Positions 22,166 to 32,958 are shown, counted from the stretch's first letter. The stretch: DNA of 64,000 nt from Azorinus chamasolen (GCA_963576725.1 OY755236.1:65335379-65399378), one strand, 5' to 3'. Notes: a model not told the origin generated them from the sequence alone. A program made the numbers and translations.

Positions 22166-22624
22166 TTATAAATAAGAATTGAATTGAGAACATTAATAAG
22201 GGAACTGTAAATATATATCAGACCTTAATTAGTACCAGAAGGCTCCAGCAAGAGACCTTTGATCTAGGTCAACACTGATTGCAGAAGCAAGATAAAACAA
22301 ATCATTAGCAATTAACATATTAAAACTACAACAGTGATAATCTGCATTATTTATCATAGCTGAAGGCCACTTCAGCACTAGCATTGCCACAATTCCAAGT
22401 TGCATTACCATTAGATAGCCAATTGTCAGCAAATTGATCTGTCATCATGACAAACCTGTAAACATGACATTCAGACATTGCCTAGCTTGCAAGGTGTTAC
22501 AAGGCAATTCTGATGTTAAGTCAATAATGATAATGTCAGGATGGTAATACTTTAATACAACACTTTGACAAGATATTCCCTCACATTGCAGATTACAAAT
22601 GATTATCTGTTTCTACACTTTGGG

Positions 22625-22804
22625 TAAACCCTTTACCTAATGAAATCATGAACATTTATTAGCTTAGTTATTATAATAGTATATACTTAACACAAGATAA
22701 ACAATGACAGTGTGTTGAATCAGATGTTCATACAGGAATGTCTGGTCTGGCTCTACTTTGTTTGCAAAGGTGTAAAACACCATCTCTAGCAGGTAAGGAG
22801 TTAA
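22625..22804 (+). mobile_element. TTAA MITE family A, left arm deleted
   Basis: AAACCCTTTACCTAATGAAATCATGAAC..TGTGTTGAATCAGATG joins TTCATACAGGAATGTCTGG; right part intact to AGGTAAGGAGTTAA. Confidence 0.6.
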
Positions 22805-22855
22805 TTCATGTAAATATTTCCAAACAGTTTAGACCTAGATGAAAAACAGAGCACC

Positions 22856-23107
22856 TTAACCCATTCCCTCATAGGCTATTTTTAGACCCAACGTCTTTGA
22901 ACAAATCAACCGAAAAGGAGCAGTAACTAGAGAAAAGGAATCTTTTAGAATTTTGTAGTTCTGAAACCATTGTGATAAATAGAGCATTTGCTCCATAGGA
23001 GCAAATGCTCTATTTACTATGGAGCAAATGCTCTATTTATCACAATGGATTCAAAAAGTGACTTTTACAGAGGCGTAGAAAGGCGTATTTATGGAGGAAA
23101 GGGTTAA
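22856..23107 (+). mobile_element. TTAA MITE family C, complete
   Basis: TTAA at both ends, 252 bases. TTAACCCATTCCCTCATAGG, CAAATCAACCGAAAAGGAGC, then GAGCATTTGCTCCATAGGAGC. The right arm is repeated once (CTATGGAGCAAATGCTC), then TTTATCACAATGG and GGAGGAAAGGGTTAA. Confidence 0.85.
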
Positions 23108-23432
23108 CCGTTTCAATGCTGAAATTTTCAGAGTGAAATTGCTCATGGATGTTTCATTGAGAAATTTTACTCAGTAACACTTCACTTCATGAATATTAAG
23201 TAAGAAAAAGCTGAATTTTCATAATGACATTATAAACAAGGAAATATTTACACTGACAAAAACTGTAGAATAATATCTATATTATGTCATATGCAAACAG
23301 ACTAGACCATGATCAGACGGGTCTGCTATGGCAGAAACTGTAGAATCAGATCTGTATAATTTTATAAGCTCCTACAGAAGCCATCTGTTCTTAGTCTACT
23401 CTGTTTGCAGAAGCACTAAGGCATTGGCAACT
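23104..23432 (+). mobile_element. F-type start and a rearranged family A MITE
   Basis: TTAACCGTTTCAATGCTGAA shares the preceding TTAA. From ~23176 a family A copy follows whose hairpin left arm is interrupted by a second copy of GCAGAAACTGTAGAATCAGATCTG (23325-23365) before the right arm. Confidence 0.5.
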
Positions 23433-23479
23433 AGAGCTAATACTATAGGTGATTAATACCCCCACCCACCACCTTGTCA

Positions 23480-23790
23480 AAAGATCGAAAGACTTCAATA
23501 CAAGAGGCAATAGCTCAATAATCCTTTCATTCACACTTGTGAAAAGAAGATTTTCAAAGTCCAATCAGGGTATGATTCACATGAAAATTATGTCACACAC
23601 ATCTACACATCATTATAAATGCATATGCAAATTTTGAGGTTCATTGATGAAGAAAGTAGTGCTTTGTGTCACAAGATTTTTAGGGTTCAATCAGGGACAA
23701 TAACTCTAATTCTTGGAATGACTCATACAAAATTAATGTGATCAACATCTACACTTCATTATAAATGCACATGTGAAGACATGCAGAAGT
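23480..23790 (+). repeat. Two ~175-base degenerate tandem units
   Basis: AGATTTTCAAAGTCCAATCAGGG and AGATTTTTAGGGTTCAATCAGGG, each followed by ATCTACAC-TCATTATAAATGC. Looks like the array part of a decayed Helitron-like element; the ends are not found. Confidence 0.45.
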
Positions 23791-23825
23791 AGTGCACTGC
23801 ATTTCCTCTTCTCAACCTCTATCAA

Positions 23826-24072
23826 TGCTTTACCTCATAAATATTCATGTAAGAAGTAATGACTATATGAATATTAATTAGCGGATTTGTTTTCATATAG
23901 GATTACAAACAAGGGATTATGTTATCATGGCAGGCTCTGGGAATCAGATTTGTTTTATTTCAGAAGGAAACAGAGCATACCGTGATCAGATGGCTCCTTC
24001 CTGAGCTGTCTGATTTGTGTCTTATCTACTTGCAAATGTATTAAAAGGCATATCTATAAAATAATGGGTTAA
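23826..24072 (+). mobile_element. TTAA MITE family A
   Basis: GCTTTACCTCATAAATATTC..GGAAACAGAGCATACCGTGATC..TGAGCTGTCTGATTTGTG..ATAATGGGTTAA (TTAA 24069-24072). Confidence 0.7.
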
Positions 24073-24194
24073 TACTAACAGCAGATGTCCATTTCATTTG
24101 TCGGAAATCGTTTGGGCCCTGAACTGATGCTTAGTTACTAAGTGTCTGATCTTGATCCAAAGTTTTTCTAAAATATTTCACGAGCTTTCATGAA

Positions 24195-24446
24195 TTAACC
24201 CTTTCCTCTATGAATATTCATGGAAGAAATAATGATGTAATGACTATTAATTAGATTAATTTGTTTAATAGCACATGGGCATAGCATATTTTGATCATGG
24301 CAGAAACTACAGAATCATATCTATATTATATCATATACAAAAACAGAGCAGATCCTGATCAGACGCTTCCTATAGGGGCCATCTGATGTGGGTCTACTCT
24401 GTTTGCACAGGTCATAGAAAGGTGTATTTATGGAGTAAAGGGTTAA
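24195..24446 (+). mobile_element. TTAA MITE family A, complete
   Basis: TTAA at 24195-24198 and 24443-24446, 252 bases, all A blocks in order with an intact hairpin (ACAGAGCAGATCCTGATC..GATGTGGGTCTACTCTG). Confidence 0.85.
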
Positions 24447-24664
24447 AAGATAATACAAAACAATCACAATTAAAACATCATGAATCTTTTAAGTAGATGC
24501 AAAATCAGTTGGTGCCTGATTTGGATTAAAACCATCTGAAAGTGCCCAACAGAATATATTCAATAGTAAAGAGGATACAATATCTGATCACAAAGCCAGA
24601 TGTTTATATAAACACAGTCCATTATGAGGAGCACATGAGGTCACAGGAAAACCTGGTATAGCAA

Positions 24665-24880
24665 TTAACCCTTAGAATGCTGTATTGTCTACATTCAATT
24701 TATAAACTGTAGTTTTAATTTTGACAAAAAAAAAGAATCATAAGATTGACAAATATTTTAGTTACCTGAAATTAGACAAATTTACCCATTATCAGATCTG
24801 GATCCAAACTGTTTGTGAATGCAAGTCAAGCTGCAATTGTCACGGGTTACAGTAAGGACAAGGGTTACAGTAAGGACAGT
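24665..24880 (+). mobile_element. Family E fragment and an 18-base direct duplication
   Basis: TTAACCCTTAGAATGCTG.. to GATCTGGATCCAAACTGTTTG, one arm only. Near 24843-24879 GGGTTACAGTAAGGACA occurs twice in tandem. A decayed hairpin (GACCAGCACTGATCAG..GGGTCTGCAC) lies at 25104-25172. Confidence 0.45.
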
Positions 24881-25268
24881 CTTGTACAGATATCATTCAT
24901 GGTATCTGACAGCTGCATTACTTTCCTATGTTGTTGTCTTGTCTTACAGTTTTTCTTCCATTGGGAGGTTCTCAGGTTATCACAATATAGAAAATCTATC
25001 TAAACAAACAGTACCCTATCAACTCTAACTATTTGGATACCAAGGCTCCCCAATCCCTTAGTATTTCAAATTGATATGATTTTGAACTGAACTGACATGC
25101 ATGTAGTAGCAAATAAGACCAGCACTGATCAGACTGCTCCTTCATTAGAAGTTTAGTCAGGGTCTGCACTATTCACCAAAGCTTTTCTGTCTAAATACAT
25201 AGGGTAATCAGAGTACATGTAATTGATATTCCTTTCGTATCAAACAGTTTACTGTAGTACTAGTTCTC

Positions 25269-25390
25269 CTTAACTCTTTAAATGCTAGTAGCAAATTTGT
25301 GATAACCTATGAAAACAGATTGGATCCAGATAAGATGCAAAAAAACTTCACTTGGTAATTCAACAGGATCTAAACTCTTTGATAATCTAA
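25269..25390 (+). mobile_element. Family E fragment
   Basis: TTAACTCTTTAAATGCTAGTAG..AACAGATTGGATCCAGATAAG..CAACAGGATCTAAACTC. The right flank is missing. Confidence 0.5.
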
Positions 25391-25460
25391 CATTTAACTC
25401 TAAGACATGTAGATGATAACAATTTTTGTAAACAAGAATGTACTATTAACAATTCTCTGA

Positions 25461-25673
25461 TATTGATGCCTTTTGATGCCTCTGTTAAAGTCATTTTTTG
25501 AAACCATTGTGATAAATAGATCATTTGCTCCATAGGAGCAAATGCTCTGTTTATCACAATGGTTTCAAAACTACACAATTCTTAAAGTTTCCCTTTCTCT
25601 AGTAAATGCTCGCTTTCCGTAGATTTATTCAAAGATGTTAGGTCTAAAAATAGTCTTGGAGGGAATGGGTTAA
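25461..25673 (-). mobile_element. TTAA MITE family C
   Basis: Left end degraded (GATGCCTTTTGATGCCTCTG). Perfect core ATTTGCTCCATAGGAGCAAAT, right end TCTTGGAGGGAATGGGTTAA (TTAA 25670-25673). Confidence 0.75.
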
Positions 25674-25779
25674 GACCAAAAAGTTAAAAGGTCTGAAAGA
25701 TACTGCTTATCATGACCATCAAACATGTAATAGGAATTGCATACTGCTGCTGTCATATCAGAATTGAAGAGACTTTGTG

Positions 25780-26130
25780 TTAACCCTTTCAATGCTGAAT
25801 ATTCATATAAGAAATTATGACATCATGAATATGTATATGCTTAATTTTTATAATGGTACATGAACACAGGATTTTTTTACCTTGGCAGAAACTGTAAAAT
25901 CACATTTATATACAGTAAAACCTCTCTATAACGACCATTAAATTGTGTTAATTAGTTGGTATTTTGGGCAGGTGGTTGCTTAAAACAAGGTGAAAGTAAA
26001 ACAGAACTACTAAAATTTATCTCATAGAGGGGTCTTTTAATTCTTATACAAACAGAGAAGACCCAGATCAGACAGCTCCCATAGGAACCATCAGGTTGGG
26101 GTATGCTGTTTGCTTATGGAATAATGTAGA
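25780..26130. mobile_element. Composite of A(+), D left half and A(-) pieces
   Basis: Family A (+) from TTAA 25780 to CACATTTATATA. There ACAGTAAAACCTCTCTATAA (family D) begins at a TA and runs through one arm. Then TTATACAAACAGAGAAGACC starts a reversed A core. Order and truncations suggest successive insertions followed by deletion. Confidence 0.55.
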
Positions 26131-26199
26131 TCTGATTCTAATTACAGCCATCACCATAACATCCAGTGTTCATCTGCCAATATAAATATTCAGCTAATT

Positions 26200-26416
26200 C
26201 ATTCAAAATGCATCTTTGCAAACAGAGTAGACCCCAATCAGAGGGCTCCTGTAGGAGCCTTCTGTCCAGGGTCTGCTCTTTTTTGTCATGAAATACTATA
26301 GATATGATTCAATTTTCTGCCATGGACAACTGTTCATGTGCCATTATAAAAATTACAAATACAAATACTCTTGATGTCATTATTTCCTACACAAATATTT
26401 ATGGAGCAAAGGGTTA
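26200..26416 (-). mobile_element. TTAA MITE family A
   Basis: GCATCTTTGCAAACAGAGTAGACCC..GGGTCTGCTCTTTTTTGTC..TTTCTGCCATGGAC..ATGGAGCAAAGGGTTAA (TTAA 26413-26416). The left end is decayed. Confidence 0.65.
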
Positions 26417-26439
26417 ATGAATATGCATCAGGTAAAGGG

Positions 26440-26595
26440 TTAACCCTTCCCTTCAAATAGATCTGTTGCTTTAGTTTCTAAAATGGCTACATTATTCCAT
26501 CTTCCACATTTCATTAAATTCATTATAACTATTTTGTCCATGGATATTCAGTAGGTAATGAAATTTGGAAAAATATAGAACAGGGAAAGGATTAA
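26440..26595 (-). mobile_element. TTAA MITE family B without hairpin, 156 bases
   Basis: TTAA at both ends (26440-26443, 26592-26595). TTAACCCTTCCCTTC joins straight to ATAGATCTGTTGCTTTAG and the B internal segment, then AACAGGGAAAGGATTAA. The whole palindromic core is missing. Confidence 0.75.
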
Positions 26596-26651
26596 AGAGG
26601 TGTATGTTCTCTCTAAATCTCTTATTTCCCTGCCAAAGCCTGTCTTGTTGG

Positions 26652-26829
26652 TACAGTAAAACCTCTCTAAACCGGAATTCTAGAAGAATGTAGATACTTT
26701 TAGGCAGGTGGCTGCTTCATGCAGACTGAAAGTTATGCATGACTTTCACCCTGCACTAAGCTGCCACCTGTCTCCATGACCGATATTTATACTAACTTGA
26801 GTGTCTGGTTTGGAGAGGTTTTACTGTAC
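26652..26829. mobile_element. Family D/D2 MITE, complete
   Basis: TACAGTAAAACCTCTCTAAA and TTTGGAGAGGTTTTACTGTA ends. Arms AGGCAGGTGGCTGCTTCATG and CACTAAGCTGCCACCTG, with the GCTCC centre lost. Confidence 0.75.
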
Positions 26830-27034
26830 TTATTAGAATCGTTTCAGAGAGGCAATTCTAATGAATACCAACAACATAGGCTTAGGCTTTGGGGCTTAGG
26901 CTTTGGCTGAGATATAAAGAAGACAGCTATGCTAGATATCCTTATTTCATCTTTTATCTAAAGGTCTATGATAAATATATATACCATGAGAATCCTGAAT
27001 GGCCAAGAACCAAGCTTAAGATTACCTTTGGATG

Positions 27035-27091
27035 CTAGGAGACAGAGGATGTCAGCCGTATAGATCTTGGAGTGTCCATAGTGTCTGTTTC
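27035..27091 (-). CDS. Coding exon 3 of the same gene: last 18 residues and stop
   Basis: A polypyrimidine tract and AATTCAG acceptor (CAG at 27094-27092) precede a 57-base stretch that opens in phase 0, exactly as exon 2 ends. It encodes ETDTMDTPRSIRLTSSVS and then TAG (27037-27035). CAAAG/GTAATC 12 bases past the stop looks like another donor, so a 3'-UTR intron is possible. I see no AATAAA in the next 100 bases; only AATAAG near 26945. Ser/Thr- and Arg-rich tail, no known motif. Confidence 0.7.
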   Translation of the reverse strand, partial: ETDTMDTPRSIRLTSSVS

Positions 27092-28004
27092 CTGAATTAA
27101 AAAAAAGCAGCTCATATACAACATTATATTCTTAATTTACTCCTGTATAATTCACTGATCTTCCAAGTGCTTGTTTTAAATTTAATACATTAAATTATAG
27201 TTCAGTAGTAAAGTCTTGTTTTGTTATTTCAAAAGGAGTAAATGAGTCCCAAGGAACTGTACCAATCTATGCAAATTACTATCTGAATACCATACAGCAT
27301 TTTATCACATAATCTGCCTTGTGGGTGTGCCGTAACAGAGTGCCGTATTTTGCAGAAATGCACTAGTGCATTTTTATGCAAATTAGGAATCGTTTCATAA
27401 AACTAATTTGTAATGAACACTCATGTAAAATCCTCTATTTCTGCTTTTAATCATCAAGTACAATTTTTCATCCATTTCTTTTCAAAAACATGACAATATG
27501 GATTCTATACGTTGCTTGGAACCCTTTTTTAACATTTTACATCAAAACATAGTTCTAGATATGCACCAACAACAAATAAATTTTCAGAAATTAACTCTTG
27601 AGTAGACCACTATCAGACTGCTTCTACAGGAGCCGTCTGATCTAGCTCTATCCTGTTTGCAAATGTGTTTAAAGGCATATCTATGAGATAAAGAGCTAAA
27701 AGTAAAACCTTGTAGTAATACCAGCATAACATTCACAAAGGACAGCAAAACCTCTGTTATATGATAATAATTTATATATATACAGCTATGATTTGACCAA
27801 ATCAGGTCTTGATCCAGAATATAACTTTCAGTTTCAGGAATTGTTTGAATGAATGGAACACAAATCCATAATTTGGACATATCTAAGGTAAGCCCAAAGC
27901 AAAGTGCATCCCTGAACAGACTTGCATGTACAATCGTATGATACATGATACATGCAACCCTACATTCACAATTTTATACTTTCTATTTTTTCTTCACACA
28001 ATAC
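27092..28004 (-). other. Intron between coding exons 2 and 3
   Basis: A 913-base phase-0 intron, GT..AG. It holds one left-truncated family A MITE (27591-27699) and otherwise unremarkable A+T-rich sequence. Reading through its donor adds 12 codons (VLCEEKIESIKL) before a stop. Confidence 0.65.
27591..27699 (+). mobile_element. TTAA MITE family A, left half missing (in intron)
   Basis: TTAACTCTTGAGTAGACCAC..CTACAGGAGCCGTCTGATC..TATCTATGAGATAAAGAGCTAA. The left end is fused straight to the core. Confidence 0.55.
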
Positions 28005-28188
28005 CTGTATCACTTCTGTCAACTGACTGAGCTTCATTTTGAGGAATTGTATTTCATCTGTGATCTGTGAGAAGAGGTCTGCATCTATGACTACCACCTC
28101 CCGACCATTCATGGTCATGGTGGTGATTTCTGGCTGCATGGATATAGTAGGAAGATCATAACTTGTGTCTCCCTGATCTGTTTCCAAC
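28005..28188 (-). CDS. Coding exon 2 of the same gene: C-terminal coiled coil
   Basis: A 184-base exon between a TTTGTAG acceptor (AG at 28190-28189) and a CAG/GTATTG donor. Its first G completes AGG (Arg400) begun in exon 1, and 61 whole codons follow, residues 401-461. The end forms a short amphipathic helix: I442, I446, L449, L453, L456 and I460 are spaced 4-3-4-3-4, an exact heptad pattern for a dimerising coiled coil. Ahead of it is the segment NGREVVVIDADLF. The phase match across 8.7 kb of intron is the main evidence that this exon belongs to the gene. A further exon between the two cannot be excluded. Confidence 0.8.
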
Positions 28189-28257
28189 CTACAAAGTCAA
28201 GACAAGGACGTTCAACTCACTGTTACTGTTGTTATGGTACACTTGATACATGGAGGA

Positions 28258-28416
28258 TTAACCATTTGAATGTTGAAATTTCAATATGGAATGGTCCAGC
28301 ATTGTAGAGTTCAAATGTTGTATACTAAAAGGTAATATTTACGAGAGGATTTTTAATTACAAACAGTGCAGACCCTGATCAGAGGGCTACACTGTTGGAA
28401 ATGCAAGAAAAGGTTA
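28258..28416 (+). mobile_element. TTAA MITE family F, shortened
   Basis: TTAACCATTTGAATGTTGAA..CAAACAGTGCAGACCCTGATC..ACACTGTTGGAAATG..AAAAGGTTAA, TTAA at both ends, hairpin arm truncated. Confidence 0.6.
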
Positions 28417-28532
28417 AAGTTAGTCCTTACAGAAGTTTGGGGTTCTTATCTATTATGTAAATAGTATAAATATGTATGGAGTTTAAATACCCTAATTATA
28501 GCACATAAAATAATTCTGACAGACAAATTTAG

Positions 28533-28610
28533 TCAAATAGTGTAGACACAGTCAGCAGATCAAATTGATCCTGATGGAGCAGTTTGACAAAAGTCTACAC
28601 TATTTGCTAT
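28533..28610. repeat. Hairpin of unassigned TTAA-like type
   Basis: CAAATAGTGTAGACACAG..CAAATTGATCC / GGAGCAGTTTG..AAAGTCTACACTATTTG; related to the core of family G. Confidence 0.5.
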
Positions 28611-28704
28611 TTATTCAGTTTCTTCATCTAAGTTATCAAAATTTCCTGAATTGACATTTTTAGCATAACAAATGAGTGGACTGCGGAGATTCGGTATATA
28701 GATC

Positions 28705-28920
28705 TTAACCCTTTCCTCCATAAATACGCCTTTCTACGCCTCTGTAACAGTCACTTTTTGAAATCACTGTTATAAATAGAGCAAATGCTCTATGTATCAC
28801 AATGGTTTCAAAACTACAAAATTCTAAAAAAAAAAATCCTTTTCTCTAGTTAATGCTCCTTTTGGGTAGATTTATTCAAAGAGGTTTGATCTAAAAAGAG
28901 CCTATGGGGGAAAGGGTTAA
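28705..28920 (-). mobile_element. TTAA MITE family C, one palindrome arm deleted
   Basis: TTAA 28705-28708 and 28917-28920. TTAACCCTTTCCTCCATAAA, AAATAGAGCAAATGCTC (only half of the usual palindrome), TTTGGGTAGATTTATTC, CTATGGGGGAAAGGGTTAA. Confidence 0.8.
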
Positions 28921-29130
28921 CTTATATCATACATTCCTATAAAGCGCAGCTGAGTTTTGAAAGACGGAAAATGCAGAAAAACAGAAGCATACGATTTCAT
29001 ATCCATCAGTAAATATGAAATACAGGACAATATTATAAAGACTACCATGATTTTCTGTTGTACTTCCTTATCGCAGCATTGATAACAGCTGCAATGATTC
29101 ATGCCATGCAACATGTTGTACAATGTACAT

Positions 29131-29348
29131 TAAACCTTTTGCTAATCATTACATGAATATTTATTAGATATTAGATTAACTGTTACAATAGCACAAGGAC
29201 CCAGGAATTTTTTACTTCGGCAAAAACTGTAGAATATCATAAGCAAACAGAGCACACCCTGAGCAGATGGCTCCTATAGGAGCCGTCTGATCTGGGTCTA
29301 CTCTGTTTGCAACGGCATAGAAAGGCGTATTTATGGAGTAAAGGTTTA
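29131..29348 (+). mobile_element. TTAA MITE family A
   Basis: TTAAACCTTTTGCTAATC..CATAAGCAAACAGAGCACACC..TATAGGAGCC..TGGAGTAAAGGTTTAA. Left TIR decayed, hairpin near perfect. Confidence 0.75.
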
Positions 29349-29416
29349 AACAAACTATAACTTCTAAGGGAGATTGGCGTAAAAATAGTCTCAAACATGA
29401 CTACAGAAGCAGGTCC

Positions 29417-29629
29417 TAAACCCTTTACTTGATGAATACTGCTGTTAAATATAATGACTATGGATATCAATTCAATGAATTACGTACATGGGAAGTTTTT
29501 GTCAGGCGAACATTGTAGAATCAGATCTATATTATTTAATAAGCAAACCAATCCGACCCTGATCAGTTTCTAAAGGAGCCATTTGATTTGGGTCTATTCT
29601 GTTTGCATGTATTAATAAGGTAAAAGTTC
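29417..29629 (+). mobile_element. TTAA MITE family A
   Basis: CTAAACCCTTTACTTGATGAA..ATAAGCAAACCAATCCGACCC..TTTGGGTCTATTCTGTTTGC; right end eroded. 29642-29923 is A+T- and CA-rich and holds nothing else. Confidence 0.65.
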
Positions 29630-29940
29630 TGTGATCAACTGATGCTTAATATATTTTGTACAAATATATATACACATACATGTAGTCAATACATTTACCA
29701 TTTATATACAGTTAACCAACAGAACAATACATCAACAGAACAATACATCATATACAATACACACCTATACATTACATTATCCATATTATGTATTTTGAAA
29801 AGATTATCTAAATCATGCAGAAGAAAGAAAACATATATTGTACACCTGATCATGAAGTTTTTGAAACGCATTTACTCTGACAAGATAACAACCTGTAGTA
29901 CATGTAAACATAAATATAAGTAAAAATTCATACACATGTA

Positions 29941-30375
29941 TTAAGCCTTTATTCCATAAATACATGTTTTATGCCTTCGCCACCAGAGCAAACCCAGATC
30001 AGACAGCTCTCGGTTTCTTTGTGACGTAATACAGTAAAACCTCTCTATAACAGCCACTAAATTACATCAAGTATTTTGTGTTAAAGGCAGGTGGCTGCTT
30101 TTAAAAGCAAGGTGAAAGTAAAACAGAACACTCCTATAGGAGCGTTCTGTTTAACTTTCACCTTGCTTTAAGCAGTCAACTGCCCTAAATACCTTAACTA
30201 ATTAACACAATTTAGTGGCCGTTGTAGAGAGGTTTTACTGTACAGATCTATTTCTACAGTTTCTGAACTTTCTACCATGATCAAACATTCCTGTGTTCAT
30301 ATGCCATTATAAAAAGTCTGCAAATTAATAAAATAAATTATTTCTTACATAAATATTCACAGAGTGAAGAGTTAA
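29941..30375 (-). mobile_element. TTAA MITE family A split by a family D MITE
   Basis: TTAA 29941-29944 and 30372-30375. TTAAGCCTTTATTCCATAAA..GACGTAATA, then family D, then CAGATCTATTTCTACAGTTT..GAGTGAAGAGTTAA. The host reads continuously when D and one TA are removed. Confidence 0.8.
30032..30240 (-). mobile_element. Family D palindromic MITE, complete, TA-flanked
   Basis: CAGTAAAACCTCTCTATAAC and GTAGAGAGGTTTTACTG ends, flanked by TA on both sides. Inner arms AAAGCAAGGTGAAAGTAAAA..GAACACTCCTA and inverse. TA duplication and CAGT ends fit Tc1/mariner-type elements. Opposite orientation to the copies at 33620 and 48536, judged by the arm-specific ATTACATCAAGTATTTTGTG. Confidence 0.85.
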
Positions 30376-30544
30376 CATGTAATACATGTAAATATGACAC
30401 CTAAGAAAGAGTGCAAATCCATATAGATTTGTATATCATTGTGTCATGTCAGATTCAAAGAGTAACAACTGCACTGGTGGCACAAAGCTAACGTAATTAC
30501 CTAATAACCCAAGCATTCCAACAGAAAAACTTAGGTGAATAGTA

Positions 30545-30600
30545 GACCCACACAAACTGCTCCTGAAAGGGCAGTTTAATCAGGATCTACACAATGTATT
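30545..30600. repeat. Small hairpin, TTAA-MITE-like
   Basis: GTGAATAGTAGACCC..AAACTGCTCC / GGGCAGTTTAATCAGGATCTACACAATGTATTC. Ends not found. The surrounding 30601-31020 has only TAATTAG triplets (30690-30715). Confidence 0.45.
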
Positions 30601-31022
30601 CTAATGTAATCAAGTAGGTGCAAAATTGACTTATTCAGCATGTAAAGCTTGTGGAGAGGAGATATTGGGTGTCCGGATACTGTAATTAGTAATTAGTAAT
30701 TAGGGTATCTGTTATTTACTTGTGCTAGAGGTATGCTTGGACAGCGTTAGCTTTGTAAGACCAGATGAAGATCCTATAGACACAGCCATCATGTCTTCAC
30801 TGTTTGTCAAATTAAAGATAATTTAGATTCAAATGAAGGTCAACAACACCTAATAGCTGATCTGAGTTTCATAATTATACACTGTTGGAAAAGCCTATAA
30901 GGCATATTAGCTGATTGGAGTCTTATGTACATTTTTGGCAAAGCCTAAAAGGTACTCCTTATTCAAACAATGCTTGCAATTCAATGTTACCTATAACAGA
31001 ACATAATAAAAGCTGCTACATA

Positions 31023-31246
31023 TGAACCCTTTCCCTTATGAATGTTCATATATGAATGACTGTATGCAGCTTAGTTTTATAATGGCATTTTGAACAAGGG
31101 AAGATTTATACCATGGAAGAAACAATTGTATATAACTTATTTCATAAGCAAACAGAGCAGCCCCAATTCAGACGGCTCCTACAGGAGCCATCTGATCTTG
31201 GTCTATTCTGTTTGCAAAAGCATGAAAAGATGTTTCTATCAGGTTA
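31023..31246 (+). mobile_element. TTAA MITE family A
   Basis: GAACCCTTTCCCTTATGAATG..CATAAGCAAACAGAGCAGCCCC..CTACAGGAGCC..TATCAGGTTAA (TTAA 31243-31246). Confidence 0.75.
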
Positions 31247-31259
31247 AGTGATTTTAATT

Positions 31260-31988
31260 ACAAGAGCTGTCCGCAGACAGCGCGCTCCACTTTCTTTAGT
31301 GCTGGATAGTGTAGTGGAAGTCTAAGTCAGAAAGGGGAGATAACAACAGCAAAATTAACTTTAGGGTTACCTACCCTTGTGAAATGGGTCCCCCTTGTAA
31401 TAGTTAATATGTATACCAAAGATGAACCAAATACCTTGGACAGTTTCTGAGATATGGACCTGAACATAAAACTTAACCAACAATGAAAATTGTAAGTCGA
31501 AAAAGGGGCATAACTATGGCAAAATTAATTTTAGAGTTACCTTCCCTTGTGAAATGGGTTCCCCTTGTGATAGTTAATATGTATACCAAAGGTGAACCAA
31601 ATATCTTTGACAGTTTCTGAGACATGGACCTGAACATAAAACTTAACCAACAATGAAAATTGTAAGTCGAAAAAGGGGCATAACTATGGCAAAATTAATT
31701 TTAGAGTTACCTACCCTTATGAAATGGGTTCCCCTTGTGATAGTTAATATGTATACCAAAGATGAACCAAATATCTTTGACAGCTTCTGAGACATAGACC
31801 TGAACATAAAACTTAACCAACAATGAAATTCTAAGTCGAAAAAGGGGCATAACTATGGCAAAATTAATTTTAGAGTTACCTACCCTTGTGAAATGGTTTC
31901 CCCTTGTGATAGTAAACATACATACCAAATATGAACCAAATATCTTTGATGGTTTCTGAGAAAAGGACCTTAACAAAAAGGTTAACCA

Positions 31989-32021
<33 letters not shown>

Positions 32022-32065
32022 AGAGGGTCATGACAATAGCTCCACTTTTTGAAAAAGTGTCGCTA
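31260..32065 (+). mobile_element. Helitron-like element with four 170-base units
   Basis: 5' ACAAGA and hairpin GCTGTCCGCAGACAGC. Units start at AAAAGGGGCATAACTATGG (near 31332 degenerate, 31501, 31671, 31840). Then five copies of GCCGAC (31991-32020) and a 3' hairpin CCACTTTTTGAAAAAGTG, ending GTCGCTAAAAATGAAT as at 19661 and 2978. The GCCGAC run yields Asp-Ala repeats in translation but is not coding. Confidence 0.7.
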
Positions 32066-32364
32066 AAAATGAATATGCTTACTTTTACAATTGTATTTTT
32101 GCAATTCAATGAACACCATACTTACTATACCTTCGCTTCTTCACTAATATACAATAAATTAATCTGCACACATAGTTTGAGAATAGCACAATTTAGGTAT
32201 AGAAATTAGAACACTTTTTGAAAGCCTATACTTATTCAAGCCAAATAACTGAAAACAGAAGTCTACATATCTCAAGTACCAGTATTCAGACACTCAATCT
32301 CCACCAGAATCAATGTAAAGCTAAATAAATCAATTTGTCACCATTTTGATAACTTTTAATTAGA

Positions 32365-32450
32365 CTGACACAGTAGCAATTAATGTAGACTTTGATCAAA
32401 TGGTTCCTTCAGTAGCCATTTTATCTGGGTCTGCACTAGTTGCATATGTT
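32365..32450. repeat. Hairpin, TTAA-MITE-like, decayed
   Basis: GCAATTAATGTAGACTTTGATC..GGTTCC / TTTTATCTGGGTCTGCACTAGTTGC. A similar half is near 3265. Confidence 0.45.
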
Positions 32451-32523
32451 CCTCTTTCCGAATACTTAGGGTACTTCAAAAGCTCACTTCTGCATGTAGC
32501 AGTCAGCATAAGCAAATACTTAA

Positions 32524-32680
32524 AGTAAAACCCCTCTAATGTGACCACCTAAAAGAGGTATAATTCTGGATCCTTGAGGAGCTTTCTGCATTACTTTTGT
32601 CCTGCATTAAGCAACCACCTGCTTATAAAGACACCCATATTTATTCATTAAGTGGTCACATTAGAGGGGTTCTACTGTAC
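32524..32680. mobile_element. Family D2 MITE
   Basis: AGTAAAACCCCTCTAATGTGACCAC and GTGGTCACATTAGAGGGGTT..ACTGTA form matching terminal inverted repeats; the inner left arm is deleted. Confidence 0.65.
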
Positions 32681-32715
32681 TTAGTATAGCTATTGTGCAT
32701 AATAGCAACCTATCA

Positions 32716-32958
32716 TTAATCGTTTACTCCATGAATATTTATGTAAGAAATAATGACATCATCAATATTAATCAGATAGATTTTTAAAATGTCATATAAT
32801 ACAGTTTTGCCACGGCTAAAACTGTAGAATCAGATCTATGTTATTTCATAAGCAAACAGGACAGCCTCTGACCAGAGGGCACCTATAGGAGCCATCTGAT
32901 ATGGGTCTACTCTATTTGCAAAGGCATTAAAATGTGTATCAATGGTGTAAAGGGTTAA
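32716..32958 (+). mobile_element. TTAA MITE family A, complete
   Basis: TTAA at both ends, 243 bases: TTAATCGTTTACTCCATGAA..CATAAGCAAACAGGACAGCC..TATAGGAGCC..GTGTAAAGGGTTAA. Confidence 0.85.

Noticed and set aside
31931..32209. Frame with an Asp-Ala repeat
   Set aside because: Translation of the five-copy GCCGAC simple repeat in a Helitron-like element.
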